NCBI GenBank assembly: GCA_958413095.1
Contig: CATYUF010000011.1
Span: forward strand, 1-35,279
Origin: an uncultured Clostridium sp.
Lineage (GTDB): Bacteria > Bacillota > Clostridia > TANB77 > CAG-508
Reading direction: 5' to 3'
Length of the DNA: 35,279 nt
Shown here: piece after piece, positions 18,866 through 25,882 of the stretch
Layout: every line of letters starts with the position of its first letter
How positions within the stretch are numbered: the stretch's first letter is position 1
Notes under the pieces: generated by a model
Database searches by the model: none
Told to the model about the DNA's origin: nothing
The model's input: the letters and a program-made list of their open reading frames with translations, nothing else
Program-made: the position numbers and the translations under genes

Positions 18866-18966
18866 TATTTTCACCTACTTAATTTTTCTTGTCCATTGCT
18901 TAATGTCATATTGTCACAAAGTTAAAGGTAAAATCAATATAAATTGTAAAAAAGGTGGTAAAAATT

Positions 18967-19227
18967 ATGTCAGTACGAAAATTAAATAATAATTTAAATG
19001 TAATCGGAGGAAATTTAAGAAAATATAGAAAAGAAAAACATTTATCTCAAGCAAATCTAACTGCAGAACTCAATCTACTAGGCATTAATCTGCATAAAAA
19101 TGACATTTATATGATTGAAAATAATAAAAGAAGTGTTAAAGATTATGAAGTATGGGGTTTTATTAAAATTTTAAATATAACTTATGATGATTTATTTGCC
19201 GGGATAGAAAATAAGTTAGAAAATTAG
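18967..19227 (+). CDS. XRE-family regulator, divergent from the cargo operon
   Basis: The product is 86 residues from the ATG at 18967, which follows AAAGGTGG by 8 bases; a GTG at 18955 is in frame but lacks a site. The helix-turn-helix spans GGNLRKYRKEKHLSQANLTAEL to IYMIENNKRSVKDYE, a subfamily common in Clostridia. It probably controls the divergent operon through the inverted repeat at 18675-18699. Confidence 0.85.
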   Translation: MSVRKLNNNLNVIGGNLRKYRKEKHLSQANLTAELNLLGINLHKNDIYMIENNKRSVKDYEVWGFIKILNITYDDLFAGIENKLEN

Positions 19228-19232
19228 ATTTT

Positions 19233-19268
19233 TACTCAAAAAGTATTATCATTAATACTTTTTGAGTA
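19233..19268. terminator. Strong bidirectional terminator
   Basis: A 16-base perfect stem, TACTCAAAAAGTATTA (19233-19248), has a TCAT loop and a T-run. It lies between convergent XRE and helix-turn-helix genes. Confidence 0.9.
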
Positions 19269-19271
19269 TTT

Positions 19272-19586
19272 TTATATTTCCTTTTCTTCTTCAACCCAAT
19301 TAAAACTACTAGAATTCTTATTTTTCAAATACCATTCTTTTATAGCTTGTTTTGATAAATTCTTTTTCTTTAAGGAATTTATTATCCTTGATATACTTAC
19401 CACTGTTACATTTAAGATGTCTGAAAAATAATTATTTGTTGCAAAACAATGGCCTGTGTCTTTACTTAAATATAAAATCATAGAAAGTATAATTTTTTCT
19501 TTATCTGATAATTCTTTATTTATTAGAATTTCAACTGATATCCATAGTCCTTTTAAATCTGATTTGTTCATTATATTTTGCATCAT
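19272..19586 (-). CDS. Helix-turn-helix protein, replication-initiator-like, probably truncated
   Basis: The 104-residue protein has a winged-helix core: WISVEILINKELSDKEKIIL then SMILYLSKDTGHCFATNNYF and TVVSISRIINSLKKK. This resembles HTH_36/RepA-N-like domains of plasmid and phage initiators. The recognition helix is kept, but the wing after SLKKK looks scrambled and the protein ends soon after, so it may be a 3'-truncated remnant. The ATG lies next to AGGAG (three in-frame ATGs within 18 bases). It could have been a copy-number or replication function of the element. Confidence 0.55.
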   Translation of the reverse strand: MMQNIMNKSDLKGLWISVEILINKELSDKEKIILSMILYLSKDTGHCFATNNYFSDILNVTVVSISRIINSLKKKNLSKQAIKEWYLKNKNSSSFNWVEEEKEI

Positions 19587-19695
19587 CTCCTATCAAAAAA
19601 AGACCAAGCATTTTATACTTAGTCTATAGTCAAATTTATTATTCCTTTCCATAGAAAATTTTTAATATTCCTTTGTAAAATGGAAATTTTAATCT

Positions 19696-20268
19696 TTATA
19701 TTTCTTGTATTACTTCGTTAACATTATATTCAATTTTTAATTGTTTGTAATGTATATCATTTTTATTTATTTCTAATATTCCTGCATTTGCTATATTACT
19801 TTTTACAGGACAGCCTAAATAACCTGAATTTATATACCATTTATTGTTTTTATTATTAATGCTTGTTGTATGTGTATGTCCATATATAAATATATCTCAT
19901 CTATTTCACTAAACATTTCTTCATTTTGTTTGATTGTAGGCATCTTAATATGTTTTTTATATATTACGTTTTCATTACTTGGATAATGGACAATATATAT
20001 TTTCTTGCCTTCGATTTCTATTATGTTTGATATTTTGAATTGACTAATAAAATTTTTAGAATTCTTACTCAATCTGCTGTGCGTCCATTCGTGATTATGT
20101 ATTTCTTCTAAACTCATTGCTCTTTTTTGTAAAAGTACTTCTCCTTCTTCATTCATTATCCAACAAGAAACTGTCCTTCTCCATAGTCCTTTATTATATG
20201 CTACCCCATCTATCTTCCACTTGTCCAATTAATTTATTATTTTCATCTACAATATCTACTAATTCCAT
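19696..20268 (-). pseudogene. Decayed chimera: NUDIX N-terminus joined to a metallophosphoesterase C-terminus
   Basis: From ATG 20268 (after AAGGAG) the frame gives MELVDIVDENNKLIGQVEDR, nearly the start of the NUDIX-GNAT gene at 22573. One extra G then breaks it. The next frame gives GLWRRTVSCWIMNEEGEVLL, then changes at LLQKRA to a YfcE/YmdB-type phosphoesterase: LSKNSKNFISQF, KIYIVHYPSN. A second break, probably one extra TA unit near 19896, precedes the metal-binding GHTHTTS and NSGYLGCPVKS in the third frame, with stop at 19696. Three frames and a gene fusion make it clearly non-functional. It sits inside the right end of the element. Confidence 0.8.
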
Positions 20269-20335
20269 GTAATGCTCCTTTTCGTTTTTTCTTATTTTAT
20301 CATCATATCCTTTTACTTTCAATAGAAATCAAAAA

Positions 20336-20361
20336 AATTGCAAACTTTTACATCTGCAATT
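20336..20361 (-). terminator. Terminator just inside the right end
   Basis: AATTGCA (20336-20342) pairs with TGCAATT (20355-20361); on the minus strand a T-run follows. It would end transcripts entering the element from the cwlD 5' part. Closely similar hairpins lie at 20742-20774 and 22700-22731. Confidence 0.65.
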
Positions 20362-20368
20362 ATTTTTT

Positions 20369-20385
20369 ATAAAGGAATAGTTACT
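20369..20385 (+). repeat. 17-base sequence shared with the recombinase leader
   Basis: ATAAAGGAATAGTTACT is identical to the minus strand at 13440-13456. It lies 33 bases inside the right core. Confidence 0.55.
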
Positions 20386-20398
20386 TCTATTTTTTCAC

Positions 20399-20599
20399 TT
20401 AATGCAGTAAGCTAACCCCTTCATCTGGCTTTCCATGTCCTGCATCTAATACTACTACTTTACTAGTTACTGGTGATGTGCTAACTTGTACTGCATCTCC
20501 TATATTTCTTTCTTTATTACTATTGGTTTCATTTGTTTGGGTCGTTCCTACTAGTATTCCTATCATTATTGTAGCTAATATTATAGCTATTCTTTTCAT
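20399..20599 (-). CDS. cwlD: cwlD 5' part, truncated by element insertion
   Basis: This is the N-terminal part of CwlD. A signal or membrane segment (MKRIAIILATIMIGILVG) is followed by a linker and VVVLDAGHGKPDEG, the first zinc-binding motif of Amidase_3. After the core at 20428-20418 the frame runs into element DNA (VSLLH) and stops at 20399. An ATG at 20608 lies only one base from GGAAGAGG, so the ATG at 20599, ten bases from it, is the better start. The rest of the enzyme lies at 9691-10239, in the same frame across the core. As it stands, this makes a short inactive peptide. Confidence 0.9.
   Translation of the reverse strand: MKRIAIILATIMIGILVGTTQTNETNSNKERNIGDAVQVSTSPVTSKVVVLDAGHGKPDEGVSLLH
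20401..20410 (-). repeat. Inverted arm of the element, right end
   Basis: The plus strand AATGCAGTAA is the exact reverse complement of 10250-10259. It is 7 bases inside the core, against 10 at the left end, which places the symmetry centre on TC/GA within the core. Confidence 0.7.
20418..20428. repeat. Attachment core, right copy
   Basis: CCTTCATCTGG is identical to 10229-10239; flanking bases differ on both sides. Confidence 0.85.
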
Positions 20600-20632
20600 A
20601 ATTCGCATACCTCTTCCTTTTTTATCTCTTTA

Positions 20633-20641
20633 TATAGTATG
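20633..20641 (-). promoter_or_regulatory. Possible sigma-E-like -10 of cwlD
   Basis: CATACTATA on the minus strand, 34 bases before the preferred ATG, resembles the sporulation sigma-E -10 (CATACA-T). The -35 region (GTAATTA, 14 bases upstream) fits poorly. Bacillus cwlD is expressed from sporulation promoters, which supports this weakly. Confidence 0.3.
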
Positions 20642-20741
20642 CTTTTGTTCTATTTTAATTACACTCTTTTGCTCATATATCATAAAATATTAAGTTACAA
20701 CCATTATAAATTCATGTATTTTCACTTTCAATATAAATTCA

Positions 20742-20774
20742 AAAAAATTACAAACTTTTACATCTGCAATTTTT
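20742..20774 (-). terminator. Terminator after the toxin-antitoxin locus
   Basis: AAAAATTACA and TGCAATTTTT pair with one mismatch; it is the same hairpin family as 20336-20361 and 22700-22731 and directly follows the toxin stop. Confidence 0.5.
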
Positions 20775-20777
20775 AAT

Positions 20778-21107
20778 TTATAATTTATTTTTCCAGTCAG
20801 TTGTACCATGCAAAATTCTCTCTACATTTACTATTTTTTCTTCCTCATTAATTCGATAAAATACAATATAATTTTTAATAATTAGTTTTCTAAATTTATA
20901 TTGTTTTATAATATCATAGTTAATAATAGCAAATTTTTGTGGATTATATTTCAAAGTATTAATTTCATTCTTTATTAGTTAAGCATATCTTTCTGCAATA
21001 TTAGGCTCTAATAATTTGTATTTTATATATTTAATAATACTTTTATAGTCCTCTTTTGCTTGAATAGATAATTCTACCTTATATTCTTCCAATGTAAAAA
21101 CCTCCAT
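20778..21107 (-). pseudogene. RelE/ParE-type toxin with an internal stop codon
   Basis: The frame starts at ATG 21107, which overlaps the antitoxin end region, and reads MEVFTLEEYKVELSIQAKED then YKSIIKYIK...NIAERYA. At codon 43 a TAA (20981-20979) interrupts it. The same frame then continues LIKNEINTLKYNP, YKFRKLIIKNYIVFYRI and VERILHGTTDW to a natural stop at 20778. Total length would be 109 residues with the usual ParE/RelE beta-sheet and C-terminal motifs. A single nonsense change therefore separates this from a full toxin. The antitoxin beside it is intact. Confidence 0.85.
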
Positions 21108-21356
21108 TTAATTTGATAAAATTCCTTTAACTTCTTCATATGCTTCTTCAACAGAACATACTTTTCCATTATTGGTATCTTCCATACCTTTTTTTAATTT
21201 TTCCAATAAATCTTTATCATCTTTTATAATTAAATCATCTGGAGCTTTTGTCATATAAGAAAATTTAAGATATTCTATATAATCTACAACTTTATTTGAT
21301 AATTCTTCTGGTAAACTTTCAATTACATTATATAATTCTTTTTGTTTCATTGTCAT
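21108..21356 (-). CDS. Antitoxin of a ParE/RelE-type pair
   Basis: The product is about 82 residues from the ATG at 21356, ten bases after GGAG; upstream codons (21362) are less likely. MKQKELYNVIESLPEELSNK and VVDYIEYLKF resemble the helical N-terminus of DUF2281/RelB-like antitoxins, and the C-terminal half is acidic and helical (DDKDLLEKLKKGMEDT, SVEEAYEEVK), as in toxin-wrapping tails. The stop almost touches the toxin ATG, so the two are coupled. The toxin is broken, so this may be an orphan antitoxin. Confidence 0.75.
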   Translation of the reverse strand: MTMKQKELYNVIESLPEELSNKVVDYIEYLKFSYMTKAPDDLIIKDDKDLLEKLKKGMEDTNNGKVCSVEEAYEEVKGILSN

Positions 21357-21532
21357 AATCACTCATCTCCAATCTGTGTTTATACTATTTATTATATCAC
21401 ATTTTTGTTGCAATTTACTATATATTTTTCAAATTATTTAACTATATTATCACTATTAAATTATCGTTCATAAATAAATCTTTTAAGGTTTATTTATTTA
21501 ATATGTATTTTTATCTTTATATTTCTTGTATG

Positions 21533-22573
21533 TTATATATCATAAACATATCCTACTTCTTTATATCTCTTACCATCTTTTTCAAAATATTTTTCTTTAT
21601 TTAGTATCTTTCCACCCATCTTTTCATAAAATTTTCTTCCATTTTCATTTTCTTCTAAGCACCATATTATCATTTTAGCTCTGTTTTTGCTTTTTAAATC
21701 ATTCATTGCATATTTTAATAAAGCTTTCCCTACTCCTTTGCATATATTATCATAATCTACATATATTGCTATAACCTCAGAATCTATATCTGTATTTTCG
21801 TAGAAAATTTTATCTTCATATCTACAATATCCTAGTATTTTTCCATTTTTCTCAGCTACAACTACATTTCCGACATTATAATGTTTTTTCCATTTTTCTA
21901 TTTTTTCATTTCTATTTAAATTGTCTAGAATTACATCATCTATTATTCCTTTATAGGCTTTCTTCCAGTCATTAATATTTATATCTACAATTTGTTCTAT
22001 ATCATCATATTTTACTCTTCTAATTAATATTTTATCCTCTAAAATTTCTCTTCTTTTGCTTTTTAGCTTATCAATTTCTCTTTTAAAATCTTTAATAGAC
22101 CAGTTGCAAAAAGTATAATTTAAATCATTATTTTTTCTAATTTCTTCTAATTCTTCTATTGTAAAATATTTGACATCTGCTACTTCTTCTTTTTGCAATA
22201 TATAGTCTTCTAATTTGTAATTTACTACAAATATATAATTATAAGCAAATCGTCTATTTTTATCATCACTTTTATAAACACTATCAATTTCAATCTGCTC
22301 TTTAGGAATTTCAATTCCTAGTTCTTCTTTTACTTCTCTAAATATTGCTTCTTCTACTGTTTCTCCACTATCCACTTGTCCACCTGTTTTTGCCCATTTA
22401 TTAGGATTTCTTCTTTTTTCTCCTGCTCTTTTTTGTAATAGCACTTCTCCTTTTTCGTTCATAATCCAACATGAAACTGTTCTTCTCCATAATCCTTTCT
22501 CAAATGCTACCCATCTTTCTTCAACTTGACCTGTTAAATTATTATTTTCATCTACAATGTCTATTAATTCCAT
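21533..22573 (-). CDS. NUDIX hydrolase fused to GNAT acetyltransferase
   Basis: The 346-residue protein has two domains. Residues 1-165 are a NUDIX hydrolase of the isopentenyl-diphosphate-isomerase-like group (MELIDIVDENN start, box GGQVDSGETVEEAIFREVKE then ELGI, with all catalytic residues). Residues 180-346 are a GNAT N-acetyltransferase (IRRVKYDDIEQIVDI start, acetyl-CoA loop CKGVGKALL, then WCLEENENGRKFYEKMGG). A basic helical linker joins them. Substrates are unknown; NUDIX-GNAT fusions may act on small toxic metabolites. A decayed copy of its N-terminus lies in the element at 20268. Confidence 0.9.
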   Translation of the reverse strand: MELIDIVDENNNLTGQVEERWVAFEKGLWRRTVSCWIMNEKGEVLLQKRAGEKRRNPNKWAKTGGQVDSGETVEEAIFREVKEELGIEIPKEQIEIDSVYKSDDKNRRFAYNYIFVVNYKLEDYILQKEEVADVKYFTIEELEEIRKNNDLNYTFCNWSIKDFKREIDKLKSKRREILEDKILIRRVKYDDIEQIVDININDWKKAYKGIIDDVILDNLNRNEKIEKWKKHYNVGNVVVAEKNGKILGYCRYEDKIFYENTDIDSEVIAIYVDYDNICKGVGKALLKYAMNDLKSKNRAKMIIWCLEENENGRKFYEKMGGKILNKEKYFEKDGKRYKEVGYVYDI

Positions 22574-22699
22574 ATTCTACTCACTTCCTTATTTTTATAT
22601 TTTTTAATTAATACATGATAATTATATCTCTATACTTCTACTTTAATTACTTTTTGTATTTTATCATTTTAACCTTGTGATATCAATGTAAATATATAA

Positions 22700-22731
22700 A
22701 AAAATTGCAAACTTTCACATTTGCAATTTTT
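22700..22731 (-). terminator. Terminator with 12-base stem
   Basis: AAAAATTGCAAA (22700-22711) pairs perfectly with TTTGCAATTTTT (22720-22731). It would end minus-strand transcripts from the toxin remnant and anti-sigma genes. Confidence 0.8.
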
Positions 22732-22745
22732 ACAATTCTTTTCAA

Positions 22746-22832
22746 TCATCTGCAATATATAAAATTCTTTTTACATTTACTATTTTTTTCATTTAATTTA
22801 ATTCTATAAAAAGCAATATATTTTAGTATTCT
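22746..22832 (-). pseudogene. Remnant of a second ParE/RelE toxin gene
   Basis: Reading frames here give YIAFYRIKLNEKN, then after a one-base shift IVNVKRILYIADD. This matches the C-terminus of the toxin at 20778 (YIVFYRINEEEKIVNVERIL). No start or N-terminal half is present. Together with the copied terminator, it shows an older toxin-antitoxin duplication. Confidence 0.6.
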
Positions 22833-24395
22833 TTATTTTAAATTAATTATCAATGGCTCCATTTCGTAATTAATTTCCCCTCCAATATTTTCTGCACCAT
22901 CTACCGGATTATGTATGGTTTCTACTGGTACAATTTTTATATATTCAGTATCAGTTTTCTCAATAAGTAAGTATTTTATATTCTCCCATATTGCATTTGA
23001 ATATTTTTTGTTTGGAATATCATGATAATCATAATCTTCTCTAGTTCCATCACTATATATTAATGTATTTTTATTGCTTGTACTAAAACAAGAAAGTTCT
23101 TTTCCATTTGCATCATATACCTTATATTCTTTTGTTATAGGTAAATGTTCTATATTCGGATCATCATATTTATTCTCAAAAGCATTAGAGGATTGATTAC
23201 TTGCTGAGTGATTTATTCTTACAATTGTTTGCATAGGAGAGATTACTACTTTTTCAACAGTCTGAGTAATATTTCTAAATTTTGATTCTATTTTGGGCTT
23301 ATCTATTACCTTACTATCTTTTAAAACTGTATCTTTAGACACATTTACTTCAAAATCCAAGTTCAAATCTTTAATATATTTTTCTGGTAGACACATATCT
23401 TTTTGATTGTCTCTATCTTCTGCAAACCATTGGCAATCATTCATCCAATTATTTCCTAAACTTTTCCAAGCAACCATATTTACTAATTTATTATCTTTTA
23501 AAGTAATTTTAAAGTTTTCTTTTCCTTTCAATTCTAAATCACTTAAAGCATACATAGTATAAATCTTATATTCATAATCATTTATTTTTTGAACTTGTTG
23601 CCAATTTCTAACATAATATGGTTCATTATCTATATAAATACTTGCATACCATTCTGTATTAGGATTAAATTTATCATAGTTATATATCCCACCTTTTTGT
23701 TTTGTATTTAAAGCTAATCCTATTTTAAATCCAGTCGTTTTTCTTTCTTCTAATTGTTGGTCATATAGTTTTGTCATTTTTAAATATTCTTGATAATATT
23801 TAGAATTCTTTATTTCCTCTTCTGTGACTTCTATTTTACTTAATATCGCATTAATTTCATTATCACTTTCATTACTAAAATGTCCTTCATATTTATCGGC
23901 TTGAATTCTTTTTATCACTTTTTGTTTAGCATATTCTTTGTATTCTTTGGTTTTATTATAAAATTCTTCTGTATATGCTGTTTTGCCTAATCTTAGATTA
24001 TTATAATCTTCTTTACTTAATTTTACATCAAATTCTAATATTGTAATTCCTTCATTACACATTGTTGATATTAATTCTACACTTGTTTCTCCAAAAGCAA
24101 CCACTTGATTTTCTACTGGTTGTTTATATTCTTCATATTGTTCTGAAAATTTATTTCCTAACCAATCTAATACTGGTATCCCTTCAATTTTTCCACCTGT
24201 TGCTGCATATACACCAAAACTTCCTATTAATGTACTTAGAATTGATATAATAATTATAATTACTCTTTTTATATAATATTTAATATTATTTTTATTTTTT
24301 TTATATAAGGCTCTTTTAATAGCTCTTTCATAAGTATATGGCTCTTCTATTTCTTTTGATAATACACTTTTTATTTTCTTATCTAATACATCCAT
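22833..24395 (-). CDS. DUF4179 membrane protein, probable anti-sigma factor of the adjacent ECF sigma
   Basis: The 520-residue protein has a cytoplasmic N-terminus of about 42 residues (MDVLDKKIKSVLSKEIEEPYTYERAIKRAL part), one membrane segment (about 43-66, VIIIIISILSTLIGSFGVYA), and a long outer part. The outer part resembles DUF4179 (VYAATGGKIEGIPVLDWLGN region) followed by a DUF5643-like C-terminal module with KVVISPMQTIVRINHS. In this family the short inner segment binds the partner sigma and the outer part senses a signal. The gene starts one base after the sigma stop, so they are translationally coupled. Confidence 0.8.
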   Translation of the reverse strand: MDVLDKKIKSVLSKEIEEPYTYERAIKRALYKKNKNNIKYYIKRVIIIIISILSTLIGSFGVYAATGGKIEGIPVLDWLGNKFSEQYEEYKQPVENQVVAFGETSVELISTMCNEGITILEFDVKLSKEDYNNLRLGKTAYTEEFYNKTKEYKEYAKQKVIKRIQADKYEGHFSNESDNEINAILSKIEVTEEEIKNSKYYQEYLKMTKLYDQQLEERKTTGFKIGLALNTKQKGGIYNYDKFNPNTEWYASIYIDNEPYYVRNWQQVQKINDYEYKIYTMYALSDLELKGKENFKITLKDNKLVNMVAWKSLGNNWMNDCQWFAEDRDNQKDMCLPEKYIKDLNLDFEVNVSKDTVLKDSKVIDKPKIESKFRNITQTVEKVVISPMQTIVRINHSASNQSSNAFENKYDDPNIEHLPITKEYKVYDANGKELSCFSTSNKNTLIYSDGTREDYDYHDIPNKKYSNAIWENIKYLLIEKTDTEYIKIVPVETIHNPVDGAENIGGEINYEMEPLIINLK

Positions 24396-24396
24396 A

Positions 24397-24918
24397 TTAT
24401 TCGTTTCCTTTCAAAAATTTAATTTTTATTTTTTCTTTTCCTCTTTTTAGTCTTGTTTTTATAGTATTTTCATTTGTTTTTAGCAATTTAGATATTTCCT
24501 TTATTGAATAATCTTCTAAATAAAATAAAGTTAATGCTATTCTTTCATCATAATTTAAATCTTTTAAAATTAAATAAAAATCTATTTCTTCTAATTCATT
24601 ATAATTTTCATTAAAAGAATATCTTTTTTCTAATTCTAAATTTTCAAAAGAAATATTTCTATTCTTATTTTTCTTATATATATAATTACATTTATTTACT
24701 AATATTTTTATAATCCATTTTTTATAAGCTTCTTGCTTTTTCAATTTTTTTATATTTTTAAAGGTTTCTATCATAGTTTCTTGAACTGCATCTTCTATGT
24801 CATCTTCACAAGATAAACGACATCTAGCAATTTTATATAAATCTTGCCTTATTTCATATATTAACTGTGTAAATGCTTCTTTGTCACCTTTTTGAGCTTG
24901 TTTTATTAATTCTTCCAT
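24397..24918 (-). CDS. ECF-type RNA polymerase sigma factor
   Basis: The product is 173 residues from the ATG at 24918, preceded by TGGAGG; the ATG at 24930 overlaps that site and is unlikely. Sigma region 2 is at about 1-75 (FTQLIYEIRQDLYKIAR, DIEDAVQETMIETFKNI) and region 4 at about 110-170 (RIALTLFYLEDYSIKEISKL then KTNENTIKTRLKRGKEKIK, a helix-turn-helix). It would direct polymerase to a stress or envelope regulon when released by the DUF4179 partner. TTGACA at 24976-24971 may be part of its promoter, with TATAAA at a long 19-base spacing. Confidence 0.92.
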   Translation of the reverse strand: MEELIKQAQKGDKEAFTQLIYEIRQDLYKIARCRLSCEDDIEDAVQETMIETFKNIKKLKKQEAYKKWIIKILVNKCNYIYKKNKNRNISFENLELEKRYSFNENYNELEEIDFYLILKDLNYDERIALTLFYLEDYSIKEISKLLKTNENTIKTRLKRGKEKIKIKFLKGNE

Positions 24919-24993
24919 AATTTCCTCCATATAATATGCACATATTTTATACTAATAAGAGTTTGCATATTGTCAAAAAAGTTTCATTTTCAA

Positions 24994-25029
24994 AAAAAAT
25001 AGGAATTATATTTTAAATTCCTATTTTTT
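24994..25029. terminator. Bidirectional terminator
   Basis: AAAAAATAGGAATT (24994-25007) pairs perfectly with AATTCCTATTTTTT (25016-25029). It ends the FlaR-like gene and isolates the sigma operon. Confidence 0.88.
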
Positions 25030-25145
25030 CTAATCAGTTGCAAAATTTGACTTTTTCTCATATAAGTCTCGTATTAATAATATTGCTAAAAATATTTAAT
25101 CTAACATATATAATATTTTTGTTTTTATTCATTTTAAATCATTCT

Positions 25146-25685
25146 TCAATATTCATTTAAACATTCCAAAATATTTTCATTATGAGTAAATTCTTTAAGC
25201 CATTTATTTAAATCCTTTTGTTTTTTGAAAATCAATACTTTATCTTGTGGTATATTCTTTAAATAACTTTCTATCACTGGTCTTTTTTTCTTATTATATG
25301 TAAGAACATATTTTAAAAAGTTAAAATCCAAACGCTCCTTACACCCTGGTATTTCAGGTCTTTCTTTGTTATTTAATTTTATAAAGCGTTTTAAAACACC
25401 TTTTAACAACATAAGTGATGAATAGTCTAGCCAAATTATCAAATCAGCTTTGTTAAAGCGTTCTTTAAGAGTTTTATTATAATTGCCATCTATAATCCAT
25501 TTTTCTTCTAACGCTTTAGCTAATATTATTTTGTCTCTTACTTCTTTGTCAATTTCTTCCCAATTTTCATTAAAATTAATAGCATCTATATGAATTGCCG
25601 GGAGTTTTAATTCCTTTGCTAAAATGTCACACAGTGTACTTTTTCCACTTCCAGAACCACCAACTATGGAAATTCGATTATACAT
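25146..25685 (-). CDS. P-loop kinase-like protein (FlaR / adenylate-kinase-like)
   Basis: The product is 179 residues from the ATG at 25685, with GAGGAG 7 bases upstream; the ATG at 25700 overlaps that site. Walker A is GGSGSGKST near the N-terminus, followed by LPAIHIDAINFNENWEE and IIDGNYNKTLKERF, then DLIIWLDYS (Walker B). This is the pattern of the FlaR / 'topology modulation' family, which are adenylate-kinase-like P-loop proteins of unclear substrate. The C-terminal half has a YLKNIPQDKVLIFKKQ segment. It is a single gene with its own terminator. Confidence 0.85.
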   Translation of the reverse strand: MYNRISIVGGSGSGKSTLCDILAKELKLPAIHIDAINFNENWEEIDKEVRDKIILAKALEEKWIIDGNYNKTLKERFNKADLIIWLDYSSLMLLKGVLKRFIKLNNKERPEIPGCKERLDFNFLKYVLTYNKKKRPVIESYLKNIPQDKVLIFKKQKDLNKWLKEFTHNENILECLNEY

Positions 25686-25882
25686 AATTTTTCTCCTCAT
25701 ATTTTTATCAAAATAATATATTTTCTATATTTAATTTTTACTTGCTCAGCTCTTAATTAACAATTTTTTCCAAAGTAAAAAACATATAGATTTACATTAT
25801 AATTAGTTGATCACTTATAACATATCTCATTGTTTCAATAAATTCAATAGTTTTTTCAAAAAATACAAACTTTTACATTACT

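Larger units (their letters stand above)
10229..20428. mobile_element. Skin-like integrative element inserted in cwlD (about 10.2 kb)
   Basis: The element is bounded by identical CCTTCATCTGG cores at 10229-10239 and 20418-20428; the unit is 10189 bp. Just inside each core is TTACTGCATT in inverted orientation (10250-10259 and, reversed, 20401-20410). It carries two large serine recombinases, a 58-aa protein, a candidate RNA, a decayed plus-strand gene, a five-gene metabolic operon, an XRE regulator, a Rep-like helix-turn-helix protein and a decayed NUDIX-phosphoesterase chimera. No relaxase, coupling protein, capsid or transposase is present, so it is not a self-transmissible conjugative element or intact phage. 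Confidence 0.88.

Noticed and set aside
10229..20428. Conjugative element or prophage
   Set aside because: No relaxase, coupling ATPase, type IV secretion, capsid, terminase or lysis gene is present.
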